Shown in pieces: positions 37,192 to 45,847 of a stretch of 64,000 nt of DNA. A program made the translations under genes and the position numbers. The notes below the pieces were generated by a model. It searched no databases. It was not told where the DNA came from and saw only the letters and a list, made by a program, of their open reading frames with translations. The stretch comes from Nocardioides sp. L-11A (GTDB lineage Bacteria > Actinomycetota > Actinomycetes > Propionibacteriales > Nocardioidaceae): assembly GCA_029961745.1 (NCBI GenBank), contig CP124680.1:5146001-5210000 (forward strand), in the 5' to 3' direction. The stretch's first letter is position 1. Each line of letters begins with the position of its first letter.

Positions 37192-38160
37192 TCATGTGAA
37201 CTCCTTGAGGTCGAACAGCCGGATGGCGTTGCCGGCGAGGAAGAGCCCGAGCTCGTCGTGGGTGAGGACCGCGGGATCGCCGTCGTACGGCGAGGCGAGG
37301 TCTCTGACCATGCTGACCCAGCGCTCCAGGTCCGCGCCGTCCGGGTCCTCCTTGGGACCGCGGATGATGTCGGAGCCGAAGACCAGCCGGTGCGCGCCGA
37401 CCTGCGCGCGCATCGCACGGACCCGGCGCCGGAACTCCGGGTAGTCGACGGCGGCGACCCGCTGCCACAGCGAGAGCTCGAGGTAGGCGTGCTGCCAGCC
37501 GGTCGCGCAGTCGAGCGCCTCGCTCCACCACGCCTCGATGCCGGCGTGGGCGAAGGACACCCGCAGCGCCGGGTACGACGCCAGGAGGGCGCCGATCTCG
37601 GCCGGTCGGCAGCGGATCACCTGCAGGGGATCGCCTCCGAGCGGGCTGCAGTGGATGACGGCGGGGATCTCCCGCTCGACCAGCGCCTCGAACAGCCAGG
37701 CGTGCGCGGGATCGCGCAGGTCCCAGCCGGCGGCGGGATACAGCTTGAACCCGCGGCAGTGCGGGTGCGCCGCGGCGGCCTCGAACAGGGCGCGGGCGTC
37801 GGGGTGCCGCGGGTCGAGGCCGGCGGCGAAGTAGAGCCGACCCTCGTGGCGGGTGCACACGTCCTCGTACCTGGCGTTCAGGTCACGGATCGGCAGGTGC
37901 TCGCCGCCGGGGGCGCCGACGATCGTCCAGTCGACGACCGGCACCAGGCCCGCGGCGACGCCCGCCCGGTCGAAGGCGGCCATCGTGAGCATCGCGTCGG
38001 GGTCGCTCTGCCCGACCGCGACGTGGGCGAGGATGTCCTCGGGGTCGCGCTCGGGCAGTCGGCGCCCGGCGCCCTGCCGGGCCCAGGCCCGGCGCAGCCC
38101 CTCCGGGAGCCAGGTGGCGTCCCAGACGTGCATGTGGGCGTCGATGACGAGGTCGACCAC
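37192..38160 (-). CDS. Amidohydrolase-2 family metal hydrolase
   Basis: A 322-aa TIM-barrel hydrolase or decarboxylase of the ACMSD-like group: metal motif DAHMHVWD at 7-14, PAVIHCSP, SFAHAGIEAWW and the late FGSDII. It could hydrolyse a ring (lactone or diketone) or decarboxylate. GTG start 3 bases after the thiolase stop. The 67-base gap to the ligase contains small nested inverted repeats (CGATTCT at 37140-37146 with AGAATCG at 37174-37180). Confidence 0.82.
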   Translation of the reverse strand: MVDLVIDAHMHVWDATWLPEGLRRAWARQGAGRRLPERDPEDILAHVAVGQSDPDAMLTMAAFDRAGVAAGLVPVVDWTIVGAPGGEHLPIRDLNARYEDVCTRHEGRLYFAAGLDPRHPDARALFEAAAAHPHCRGFKLYPAAGWDLRDPAHAWLFEALVEREIPAVIHCSPLGGDPLQVIRCRPAEIGALLASYPALRVSFAHAGIEAWWSEALDCATGWQHAYLELSLWQRVAAVDYPEFRRRVRAMRAQVGAHRLVFGSDIIRGPKEDPDGADLERWVSMVRDLASPYDGDPAVLTHDELGLFLAGNAIRLFDLKEFT

Positions 38161-38163
38161 CGC

Positions 38164-39345
38164 TCAGTCCTTCGCCAGGATGTGCACGCTCGACGCGGCG
38201 GTCAGCCAGTCGACGACGCCGCCGCCGATCTGGACCACCGCGCGGCGCGGGTCCTCCAGCTGGAGGTCGCCCGCCTCGCCCCGGAGCTGCTGGACGACGT
38301 CGTGGATCTGGGCGAGCCCGCTGGCGCCGAGCGCATGGCCCCGCCCGACCAGGCCCCCGGAGCGGTTGACCGGCATCGCGCCGCCCGCCTCCGTCACGCC
38401 CTCCATCGCCCAGCGCTGCTCGTCGCCGGGCGCGCAGAGCCCGACGTCGGTCCAGGCCATCAGCTCGTAGGCGACCGACGCGTCGTGCACCTCGGCGAGG
38501 TCCATGTCGGAGGGGCCGAGTCCGGCCTGCTCGTACGCCGCGTGCGCCGACGCCTCGACCGCGTTGGGCGCGTCGGGCTGGTCGGCCGGCGGCCGGGTGG
38601 CCATCCGGGAGCCGAGGATGTCGATCGACCGGGCCGAGGCGACCGCCTCGGGCCGGCTGGTGACCACGACCGCGGCGGCGCCGTCGCTGACCGGGGAGCT
38701 CATCAGCACGGTCAGCGGCTCGACCACGACGCGGGCGTTGAGGACGTCCTCGGGCGAGCCGCCGAATCGGCGGTGCGCGAAGGGGTTGAGCCGGGCGCTC
38801 TCCAGCGACCGCGACGTGACCCGGGCCAGGCCCTCCATCGTCACGCCCCGCTCCTCGAAGAGGGTGGCCGCGAGCCGTGCCTGGCGGTCGACGAACGGGC
38901 TGCGCTCCTGGCCGGCGCCGTCGCCGGTCGCGAAGCCCTGCTCGACGTCCATGCCCGCGGCGTAGGCGCTGAAGGTGCGCTGCCGGTCCTCGTGGTTGGC
39001 CTTCTCGACGCCGAGGGCGAGCACGGTGTCGTACATCCCCGACGCGACGGCCATCCAGGCGAGGTGCAGCGCGTTGCCGCCGGACGCGCAGGCGTTCTCG
39101 ACGTTGTGGATCGGGATCCCGGCCAGGCCCATCGGGTAGCCGACGACCTCACCGCGGATGCACTCCTGGCCGGTGATCAGACCGGCCAGCGCGTTGGAGA
39201 AGAACATCGCCTGGACGTCCTTGACCGCGATGTCGGCGTCGGCCAGGGCCGCGTCGACCGCGACCTTGCCGAGGTCCTTCATCGACCGGTCCAGGAACTT
39301 CCCGAACGGGCTCATTCCGACACCGCTGACGACGACCTTGCTCAT
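38164..39345 (-). CDS. Thiolase-family acyltransferase
   Basis: A 393-aa thiolase with NACASGG (C86), the HDAS variant of the HDCF motif, and GGLVGRGHALGASG. The nucleophilic Cys and both His are present, so it should be active in thiolysis. It lies between an SDR and an amidohydrolase gene in the same unit. Confidence 0.87.
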   Translation of the reverse strand: MSKVVVSGVGMSPFGKFLDRSMKDLGKVAVDAALADADIAVKDVQAMFFSNALAGLITGQECIRGEVVGYPMGLAGIPIHNVENACASGGNALHLAWMAVASGMYDTVLALGVEKANHEDRQRTFSAYAAGMDVEQGFATGDGAGQERSPFVDRQARLAATLFEERGVTMEGLARVTSRSLESARLNPFAHRRFGGSPEDVLNARVVVEPLTVLMSSPVSDGAAAVVVTSRPEAVASARSIDILGSRMATRPPADQPDAPNAVEASAHAAYEQAGLGPSDMDLAEVHDASVAYELMAWTDVGLCAPGDEQRWAMEGVTEAGGAMPVNRSGGLVGRGHALGASGLAQIHDVVQQLRGEAGDLQLEDPRRAVVQIGGGVVDWLTAASSVHILAKD

Positions 39346-39361
39346 CTGCTGCTCCTCCTGT

Positions 39362-40177
39362 TCACGACACGACTGGGGGGACGGGCCAGGCCGCGCTCAC
39401 GCCGCCGTCCACGAGAAGGCTCTGGCCGGTCACATAGCCGGCGTCGTCACTCACCAGGAAGGCGACGGCGCCCGCCGCCTCCTCGGGACGGCCCTCACGC
39501 CCCATCGGTACGACGGCCGCGCGGGCCGCGCCCGGGGCGTCGCCGAACTCGCGGCGCACCAGCGCGGAGTCGATATTGCCGAGCACGACGGCGTTGGAGC
39601 GGATCCCGCGGTCGGCGTACCGGACGGCGACGTGGCGCATGACGGCGAGCTGGGCGGCCTTGGTGGCCTCGTAGGAGAGCGAGCGCCGGCTGCTGTAGAC
39701 GCCGGCGGTGGACCCGACGAAGGCGAACGCCCCGGAGCCCTGGGCGAGCATCGGGCCGAGTGCGGCCTGCGCGGTCAGCCAGTGGGAGCGGACGTTGACG
39801 TCGGAGGCGAGGTCCCAGTCCTCGAGGCTCTGCACCTTCAGCGGCTCCCGGCCCGACAGTCCGACATTGCAGACGACGACGTCGAGCCGGCCGGCGCCGT
39901 GGTCGACCGCGGCCGCCACGGCGGCCCGGCAGGAGTCGGGGTCGGCGGCGTCGACCTCGACCGCGAGCCCCGGGCCGCCGAGGTGCGCGACGGTCGCCTC
40001 GGCCCGGTCGAGCACCTTGTCGCCGACGACGACCGTGGCACCCTCGGCCGCCAGGCGCAGCGCGATGGCCCGCCCGTTGCCCATCGGCAGGGCCTCGCCC
40101 GGCCGGGCCGGGCCGTCGCTCCCACCGCCCAGGACATAGGCGATCCGGCCCTGCAGGCGACCCTCTCCGCCGGTCAT
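39362..40177 (-). CDS. SDR-family oxidoreductase with insertion in the cofactor loop
   Basis: A 271-aa SDR with an intact YEATK catalytic pair and GSTAGVYSS Ser block. The glycine-rich loop, normally TGxxxGxG, is interrupted by a ~16-residue insertion (SDGPARPGEALPMGNG) between GGG and GRAIAL. Likely a 3-hydroxyacyl-CoA or alcohol dehydrogenase. The ATG overlaps the acyl-CoA dehydrogenase stop by one base. Confidence 0.83.
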   Translation of the reverse strand: MTGGEGRLQGRIAYVLGGGSDGPARPGEALPMGNGRAIALRLAAEGATVVVGDKVLDRAEATVAHLGGPGLAVEVDAADPDSCRAAVAAAVDHGAGRLDVVVCNVGLSGREPLKVQSLEDWDLASDVNVRSHWLTAQAALGPMLAQGSGAFAFVGSTAGVYSSRRSLSYEATKAAQLAVMRHVAVRYADRGIRSNAVVLGNIDSALVRREFGDAPGAARAAVVPMGREGRPEEAAGAVAFLVSDDAGYVTGQSLLVDGGVSAAWPVPPVVS

Positions 40178-41346
40178 CAGTAGCTCCGCGGGAGGCCCAG
40201 CACCTGCTGGGCGATGAAGTTGAGGGACATCTCCTGGCTGATCGGCGCCAGCTTCATGATCCGGGCCTCGCGCCAGTAGCGCTCCACGTGGTACTCCTCG
40301 GCGTAGCCGAGGCCGCCGTGGGTCTGCACCGCGCGGTCGGCGGCGTCGTAGCCCGCGTCCGCGGCGAGGTACTTCGCCATGTTCGCCTCGGCGCCGCAGG
40401 ACAGGCCGGCGTCGTACCGACCGGCGGCGACCATGGTCAGCTCCCAGGCGGCCTCCAAGCGCGCGTAGGAGTCGGCCAGCGGGTGGCTGAGCGCCTGGTT
40501 GCTGCCGATCGGGCGGTCGAAGACGCGGCGCACCTTGGCGTACTCGGTCGCCCGGCGCAGCGCGGCGTGACCGATGCCGGTGGCCTCCGCGGCGATCAGG
40601 ATCCGTTCGGGGTTGAGGCCGGCCAGGATGTGCTTGAAGCCCTTGCCCTCCTCGCCGACGAGTCGCCAGCCCTCGACGGGGAGGTCGTCGTAGAACGTCT
40701 CGCAGGTGGCGACCGCGTTGCGGCCGGCCTTGGGGATGGGGCGGATGTCGACGTGATCGGGGTCGAGGTCGATCAGGAACAGGCTGAGCCCGTCGAAGCG
40801 GCCGGCCTCGGTGTCGGGGGCCGGGGCGGTGCGCGCCAGCATCAGCGCCATCGAGGACTCCAGGGCCTTGCTCGTCCAGATCTTCTGACCGCTGATCCGC
40901 CAGCCGTCGCCGTCGCGGACGGCGCGGGTCTTGATCCGGGAGGTGTCGGTGCCGGCGTCCGGCTCGGTGACGGCGAAGGCGACGTGCAGGTCGCCCGCGG
41001 CCGCCGCGGGGAGGAAGGTCTCCTTGAGGCGGTCGTTGCCGTACTTGATCACCGGCTGGAGCCCGAAGACGTTCATGTGCAGCGCGGTGCAGCCGTTCAT
41101 CGCCGCCCCGGAGGCCGCGACCTCGCGGAGCAGGATCGCTGCCTCCGTGACGCCGCGGCCGCCGCCGCCGTACTCCTCGGGGATGGCGAGGCCCACCCAG
41201 CCGTCCTTCGCCAGTGCGTCGAAGAACTCCCAGGGGAACCGGTGGTCGCGGTCGCAGGCCGACCAGTAGTCGTCGTCGAATCCGGCGATGCGCTCGCGGA
41301 TCGCCTTCGCGATCAGCTCGTGCTCGGGGTCGCGCAGCTCACGCAT
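40177..41346 (-). CDS. Acyl-CoA dehydrogenase
   Basis: A 389-aa FAD enzyme: FAVTEPDAGTDTSRI and ISGQKIWTSKA bind FAD and substrate, QTHGGLGYAEEYHVERYWRE is the C-terminal helix. The MCAD-type base position reads IMKLAPISQEM. It introduces the alpha-beta double bond of a CoA ester. The ATG at 41346 overlaps a short upstream frame (41339-41392). First major gene of the 41346-34657 unit, behind a double operator. Confidence 0.88.
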   Translation of the reverse strand: MRELRDPEHELIAKAIRERIAGFDDDYWSACDRDHRFPWEFFDALAKDGWVGLAIPEEYGGGGRGVTEAAILLREVAASGAAMNGCTALHMNVFGLQPVIKYGNDRLKETFLPAAAAGDLHVAFAVTEPDAGTDTSRIKTRAVRDGDGWRISGQKIWTSKALESSMALMLARTAPAPDTEAGRFDGLSLFLIDLDPDHVDIRPIPKAGRNAVATCETFYDDLPVEGWRLVGEEGKGFKHILAGLNPERILIAAEATGIGHAALRRATEYAKVRRVFDRPIGSNQALSHPLADSYARLEAAWELTMVAAGRYDAGLSCGAEANMAKYLAADAGYDAADRAVQTHGGLGYAEEYHVERYWREARIMKLAPISQEMSLNFIAQQVLGLPRSY

Positions 41347-41392
41347 CGGCGGCCGCCGAGAGGAATCCGGTAGGGCGGGGCGTGGGCTTCAT
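41339..41392 (-). CDS. Possible 17-aa leader peptide
   Basis: ATG at 41392 with GAAGGA 6 bases upstream encodes MKPTPRPTGFLSAAADA and ends in TGA that overlaps the acyl-CoA dehydrogenase start region. The dehydrogenase ATG itself has no good ribosome site, so it may depend on translation of this leader. Speculative. Confidence 0.3.
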   Translation of the reverse strand: MKPTPRPTGFLSAAADA

Positions 41393-41437
41393 CGTCGTCC
41401 TTCGTGGGGTGTTCGGGTGAGCGACTCTCGTCGCACA

Positions 41438-41477
41438 GTAGAGCATGCGCTTGATTAGAATCAAGCGTTTGCTTCAC
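41438..41477. promoter_or_regulatory. Double island operator before acyl-CoA dehydrogenase unit
   Basis: Reverse-orientation half CGCTTGAT (41448-41455, with the rest of that site at 41438-41445 weak) and ATCAAGCG-TT-TGCTTCAC (41460-41477). Between them CGCTTGATT-AG-AATCAAGCG forms a perfect 9-bp-arm inverted repeat. About 90-130 bases upstream of the dehydrogenase start. Confidence 0.6.
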
Positions 41478-41482
41478 TCAGG

Positions 41483-42469
41483 TCACAGGTCGATCCCGTA
41501 CACGTCGAAGGCGTGCCGGGTGTCGCAGTACTCCCGGATCTCGGCCAGTCGGCCCGCCTCCGCGCGCAGCACGAAGACATAGCGGTTCTGGTAGGTCCCA
41601 CCGCGCCGATGCACGCCGTGGCCCTGCACCTCGACCGCGACCAGACCGCTGCCGGCGACGTCGTCGTCGGTCACGACGCGGTGCGCCCGCAGCCGCAGGC
41701 CGTCGGGGAAGGTCGTGCGCAGGGCGCCGATCCGCGGAGCCCGGACGGCGACGGGGACGCGCCCGACGACCACGAGCTCGGCGTCGGGGTCCGCCGGCGC
41801 CTCCGGGCCCGCGGTCCGCACCCGGCCGCCGTCGGCCCACCAGGTCGCCGTCGGCGCGCACAGGGCGAGCAGGCGGTCGCCGTCGGCCGCCTCCAGCGCG
41901 TCCAGGAAGTCCGCGGCGAGCCGCTCGCCGGGACCCGCCGGGCCGCCGTCCCGCACCTCGGCGAGGACGTCGTCGACCGGCTCCGGTGCACGGGAGCGCC
42001 GATCCAGGCCGCGGCCGTCGAAGACCGCGGCGCTGTGCGCCGTGTCGAGGTACTCCCGCAGGGAGGTCACGGTGCCGTCGCGCACGGTGATCACGAAGGC
42101 GTACCGGTTGCGGTAGGGCCGCTCCCCCAGGAACAGCCCGTCGCCCTCGACCTCCAGCACGGCGACATCACCGCCGGCGAAGGACCGGCGCACGTGCTGA
42201 CGTACGCCGCCGGGGAAGCGCTCCGGCACCGAGCGGAGCAGGTCGCACTTGGCCTGCGCCGGCATCAGCCCGTGCAGCGGCCACGGCCGGTCGTCGCCCG
42301 GGTCGACGTCGAGGAGGCCCGCGGCGCGGTCGAGCCCGGTGTCGACCCACCAGGTGCCGTCCGGCGCGAAGCAGCGGCGCACGCCCTCCGCGTCGTTCGC
42401 GTCCAGCGCCGCCATCAGGCGCAGCGCCGGAGCGAGGGCTCCGCGATCGGCCGTCCGGGACTCGGGCAT
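41483..42469 (-). CDS. Tandem SnoaL-like (NTF2-fold) protein
   Basis: A 328-aa protein made of two SnoaL-like halves: YRNRYAFVITVRDGTVTSLR-EYLDTAHS in the first and YQNRYVFVLRAEAGRLAEIR-EYCDTRHA in the second. Single-domain relatives are ketosteroid-isomerase-like enzymes or scaffolds. Fused dimers of this kind are unusual. Last gene of the livH-SDR unit; start 4 bases after the SDR stop. Enzymatic role not assigned. Confidence 0.75.
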   Translation of the reverse strand: MPESRTADRGALAPALRLMAALDANDAEGVRRCFAPDGTWWVDTGLDRAAGLLDVDPGDDRPWPLHGLMPAQAKCDLLRSVPERFPGGVRQHVRRSFAGGDVAVLEVEGDGLFLGERPYRNRYAFVITVRDGTVTSLREYLDTAHSAAVFDGRGLDRRSRAPEPVDDVLAEVRDGGPAGPGERLAADFLDALEAADGDRLLALCAPTATWWADGGRVRTAGPEAPADPDAELVVVGRVPVAVRAPRIGALRTTFPDGLRLRAHRVVTDDDVAGSGLVAVEVQGHGVHRRGGTYQNRYVFVLRAEAGRLAEIREYCDTRHAFDVYGIDL

Positions 42470-42473
42470 CGGC

Positions 42474-43388
42474 TCAGGCTCCGGCGCGGTCGCCGTCCGA
42501 CAGCAGGTCCACGAGGACGCCGAGCTCCTGCTGGAAGGAGGTCATCACCTCGGCCAGGTCGGGGTCGTTCACGCTGTCCCAGCTGTCGCGCAGCGCCTCG
42601 GGCGTGACCTCGCGGGAGAAGAAGCCGGGCGTCTGGGCCACCACGACCCGCGCCACCCGGCCCCCACCGACGTTGTAGACCTCGCCGGTCGTCTCGCACT
42701 CGGCGGCGGCCAGCCACAGCACCAGCGGCGCCACCAGGCTCGGGTCGAGGCGGTCGGCCAGGTCACCGAGCAGGTTCTCGGTCATCCGGGTCCGCGCGCC
42801 CGGCTCGATGGCGTTGACCTGGATGCCGCTGCGGGCACCCTCGATCGCGAGGGTCTTCGTCACCCCCCAGATGCCGGCCTTGGCCGCCGCGTAGTTGGTC
42901 TGGCCGAAGTTGCCGAAGATGCCGGCCGCGGACGTCGTGTTGATGATCCGCCCGTACCCCTGCTCGGCCATGACCGGCCAGGCCGCCTTGCTCATCCAGA
43001 TCGTGCCGCCGAGGTGGACGTCGAGGACCGGGCCGACCTCCTCGGGGGTCAGCTTCGCCATCGACCGGTCGCGCAGGATGCCGGCGTTGTTGACCAGGAC
43101 GTCGAGGCGCCCGTAGGTGTCGGTCGCGGTGGCGACGATCCGCGACGCGCCCTCGAGGGTGCTCACGTCGTTGGTGTCGGCGATCGCGGTGCCGCCGGCC
43201 GCGCGGATCTCCTCGACGACCTGCTCGGCGGGCGACGCCTCGCCGCCCGCGCCGTCGAGGGCGCCGCCGCGGTCGTTGACGATCACCGCGGCACCGCGCG
43301 CGCCGAGCAGCAGGGCGTGCTCGCGGCCGAGGCCACGTCCCGCGCCGGTGACGACGGCGACACGACCGTCCAGCCTGATCTCGCTCAT
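42474..43388 (-). CDS. SDR, MFE-2-type 3-hydroxyacyl-CoA dehydrogenase-like
   Basis: A 304-aa SDR with TGAGRGLGREHA, IVNDRGG (the MFE-2 hallmark), NNAG, and catalytic NYAAAK. Such proteins oxidise 3-hydroxyacyl-CoAs in beta-oxidation of bulky substrates. It follows livF with a 52-base gap and leads into the SnoaL-like gene. Confidence 0.87.
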   Translation of the reverse strand: MSEIRLDGRVAVVTGAGRGLGREHALLLGARGAAVIVNDRGGALDGAGGEASPAEQVVEEIRAAGGTAIADTNDVSTLEGASRIVATATDTYGRLDVLVNNAGILRDRSMAKLTPEEVGPVLDVHLGGTIWMSKAAWPVMAEQGYGRIINTTSAAGIFGNFGQTNYAAAKAGIWGVTKTLAIEGARSGIQVNAIEPGARTRMTENLLGDLADRLDPSLVAPLVLWLAAAECETTGEVYNVGGGRVARVVVAQTPGFFSREVTPEALRDSWDSVNDPDLAEVMTSFQQELGVLVDLLSDGDRAGA

Positions 43389-43440
43389 GGGGTGGGACTC
43401 CTTCTGGGTTCGGACCGGGTTTCGTACCGGGTTCGACGGG

Positions 43441-44145
43441 TCAGCCGAAGAGGGCGGACATGACCTCCGCGCGGCCGCGGACGGCGTCCGCAGTGCCGTC
43501 GGTGACGATCTGGCCGCGCTGCATCACGTAGACACGCTCGCTGACGGCCAGGGCGAGCTCGGCGTTCTGCTCGACGAGCAGGATCGTCGCGCCGCTGTTG
43601 TGCAGGGTCTCGATGGTCTGGAACAGGATGTCGACGATCGACGGCGCGAGGCCCATCGACGGCTCGTCGAGCAGCAGCACCTCGGGCCGGGTCATCAGCG
43701 CGCGGCCGAAGGCGAGCATCTGCTGCTCGCCTCCGCTCATCGACGCGGCGAGCTGGTCGCGCCGGTCCGCGAGCCGCGGGAAGAGGTCGAAGACCTCGGC
43801 CAGCTGCTCCTTCTGCTGGGCCTTGGTGCTGCGCCCGCTGTACGACGACAGCTCGAGGTTCTCGAGCACGGTCAGCGGCGGAGCCACCCGGCGGCCCTCG
43901 GCCACCAGGGCGACGCCGGAGCGGACCACCTTGTGGCAGGCCCAGCCGGTGATGTCCCGGCCGCCGACCGTGACCGTCCCGCCGGACGGCTTGTGCAGTC
44001 CGGCGATGGTGTTCAGCGTGGTCGTCTTGCCGGCGCCGTTCGAGCCGATGAGGGCGACCAGGGTTCCCTGGGCGACCTCGATGTCGACCTCACGAACCGC
44101 CGGGACCGCGCCGTGCGCGGCGGAGAGTCGCGATACGCGCAGCAT
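43441..44145 (-). CDS. Liv-type ABC transporter ATPase (LivF-like), island
   Basis: A 234-aa ATPase: GSNGAGKTT, MSGGEQQM, VLLLDEPSMGLAP, LLVEQNAELAL. The ATG at 44145 lies inside the 3' end of the livG-like gene, giving a 56-bp overlap. Forms the island's importer with the three upstream genes. Confidence 0.9.
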   Translation of the reverse strand: MLRVSRLSAAHGAVPAVREVDIEVAQGTLVALIGSNGAGKTTTLNTIAGLHKPSGGTVTVGGRDITGWACHKVVRSGVALVAEGRRVAPPLTVLENLELSSYSGRSTKAQQKEQLAEVFDLFPRLADRRDQLAASMSGGEQQMLAFGRALMTRPEVLLLDEPSMGLAPSIVDILFQTIETLHNSGATILLVEQNAELALAVSERVYVMQRGQIVTDGTADAVRGRAEVMSALFG

Positions 44146-44911
44146 CGGATCGCTTTCCAAAGTAGGCCTCCTTGACCTCGTCCTGCTCCAGGCACCACGT
44201 CGGCGCACCCTCGGCGAGGAGTGCACCGGAGTTCATGACCGAGACGGTCTCGCAGAACTCCTCGACGAGCCGCATGTTGTGCTCGATGAGGATCAGCGTC
44301 AGGCCGAGCTCGCGGAGCTCGACCAGCAGGCGGCCGACCTCCTCGGACTCGACGTCGTTCATGCCCGCGGTGGGCTCGTCCAGGAGCAGCACCTTGGGGT
44401 TGGTCGCGAGCGCCCGGGCGATCTCGACGCGGCGCTGGTCGCCGTACGACAGCGTCTCGGCGAGCGCCGAGTGCGGCGCCCGGCAGCCGACCTTCTCGAG
44501 GAGCTCGCCCGCGCGCTCGCGCATCTCCCGGCGCTCGCGCCGCTCGGTCGGGCTCATCAGGATCGCGCCCGCGATCGTGGAGCTGCGCTGCATGTAGGCG
44601 CCGGCCACCACGGTCTCGAGGACGGTCAGGCCGGGGAACAGCCGGATGTTCTGGTAGGTCCGCGCCACGCCGCGACGGGCGATCTGGAAGGGCTGCATCC
44701 GGGTGACGTCCTGGCCGAACACGTCGATCCGGCCGGAGTCGGCCTGGATGAAGCCGCTGACCATGTTGAGCACGGTGGTCTTGCCCGCGCCGTTGGGGCC
44801 GAGGATGCCGTGGATCCGGCGCGGAGGCACCTGGATCGTCACGTCGTCGACGGCCTTGAGGCCGCCGAACGCCTTGGTCAGGCCGACGATGTCGACCGCC
44901 AGGCCGCTCAC
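44090..44911 (-). CDS. Liv-type ABC transporter ATPase (LivG-like), island
   Basis: A 273-aa ATPase: GPNGAGKTT, GVARTYQNIRLFPGLTV (LivG hallmark), LSYGDQRRVEIARAL, VLLLDEPTAGMND. The GTG at 44911 overlaps the permease stop (GTGA). The C-terminus extends ~20 residues (RIATLRRARRGPGG) beyond the usual end, into livF. Confidence 0.9.
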   Translation of the reverse strand: MSGLAVDIVGLTKAFGGLKAVDDVTIQVPPRRIHGILGPNGAGKTTVLNMVSGFIQADSGRIDVFGQDVTRMQPFQIARRGVARTYQNIRLFPGLTVLETVVAGAYMQRSSTIAGAILMSPTERRERREMRERAGELLEKVGCRAPHSALAETLSYGDQRRVEIARALATNPKVLLLDEPTAGMNDVESEEVGRLLVELRELGLTLILIEHNMRLVEEFCETVSVMNSGALLAEGAPTWCLEQDEVKEAYFGKRSDAARIATLRRARRGPGGS

Positions 44912-45831
44912 GAGGCCACCTCCGCCCGGACGGTGGGCTGCGGGTCGCGGGGATCCGGGCCGTCCGGCTCGGCGCCACCGCCCTTCGGGCGCCACCAGCG
45001 CGAGCGCACCAGCCGCAGCCGGCGTACGTCGACCAGGCCGCGCGGCATGTAGATGATGATCAGCACGAGCAGCACGCCGGTGACGACGCGGTCGTACTCG
45101 CCCATCGGCTCGCGCAGCAGCTCCGGCAGGATCGTGAAGACGACCGCGCCGACGATCGGACCGAGCCAGTGGAAGGCACCGCCGAGGACGACCGCCGCGA
45201 GGGTGACGAAGCCCAGGTGCGTGTAGAAGGTGTCCGGCCCGATGTACTGCAGGAAGCTGGACTGCAGGATGCCCGCGACGCCGCCGAGGGCACCGGAGAT
45301 GATCATGCCGACGAACTGGATGCGGCGCGGCGAGATCGCCAGCGTCTCCGCGACGGCGGGGTCCTCGCGGACGGCGTCCGCCGCGAGACCGAAGCGCGAC
45401 CCGGCGAGCCGCGCCATCACATAGGCCGCGACGACCAGGGTCCCGATCAACCAGGCCCAGGTGCCGAGGTCGCCGGGCACCAGGGTGCCGGTCGCGCCGC
45501 CGGTGTACTCGGTCAGGTTGAGGATCAGGACCCGTCCGATCAGCACCATGGCGATGGTGGCCATCGCCAGGTAGTGGCTGTCGAGCCGGATCAGCAGGCC
45601 GGCGGTCAGCGCGCCGAGGCCGGCGCCGAGGGCGGCACCGAGGAGCAGGCCGAGGAACGGCGAGAGGCCGAGCGTGCCGGCGGCGTACCCGAAGGTGAAC
45701 GCGCTGACCGCGCCGAAGAAGACCGGCGCCAGGCTCAGCACGCCCGTCCACAGGGAGGCGTAGATCGCCAGGGCGAAGAGCGCGTTCACCCCGGCGAACT
45801 GCAGGGTGATCATCCAGGCTGTTGTGCTCAC
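44908..45831 (-). CDS. Liv-type ABC permease (LivM-like), island
   Basis: A 307-aa permease with about nine membrane spans and the loop REDPAVAETLAISPRRIQFV. GTG start. A ~35-residue charged Pro/Arg/Gly tail follows the last span. Starts 16 bases after the livH-like stop. Confidence 0.9.
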   Translation of the reverse strand: MSTTAWMITLQFAGVNALFALAIYASLWTGVLSLAPVFFGAVSAFTFGYAAGTLGLSPFLGLLLGAALGAGLGALTAGLLIRLDSHYLAMATIAMVLIGRVLILNLTEYTGGATGTLVPGDLGTWAWLIGTLVVAAYVMARLAGSRFGLAADAVREDPAVAETLAISPRRIQFVGMIISGALGGVAGILQSSFLQYIGPDTFYTHLGFVTLAAVVLGGAFHWLGPIVGAVVFTILPELLREPMGEYDRVVTGVLLVLIIIYMPRGLVDVRRLRLVRSRWWRPKGGGAEPDGPDPRDPQPTVRAEVAS

Positions 45832-45847
45832 GAGTCGTTCTCCTTGC

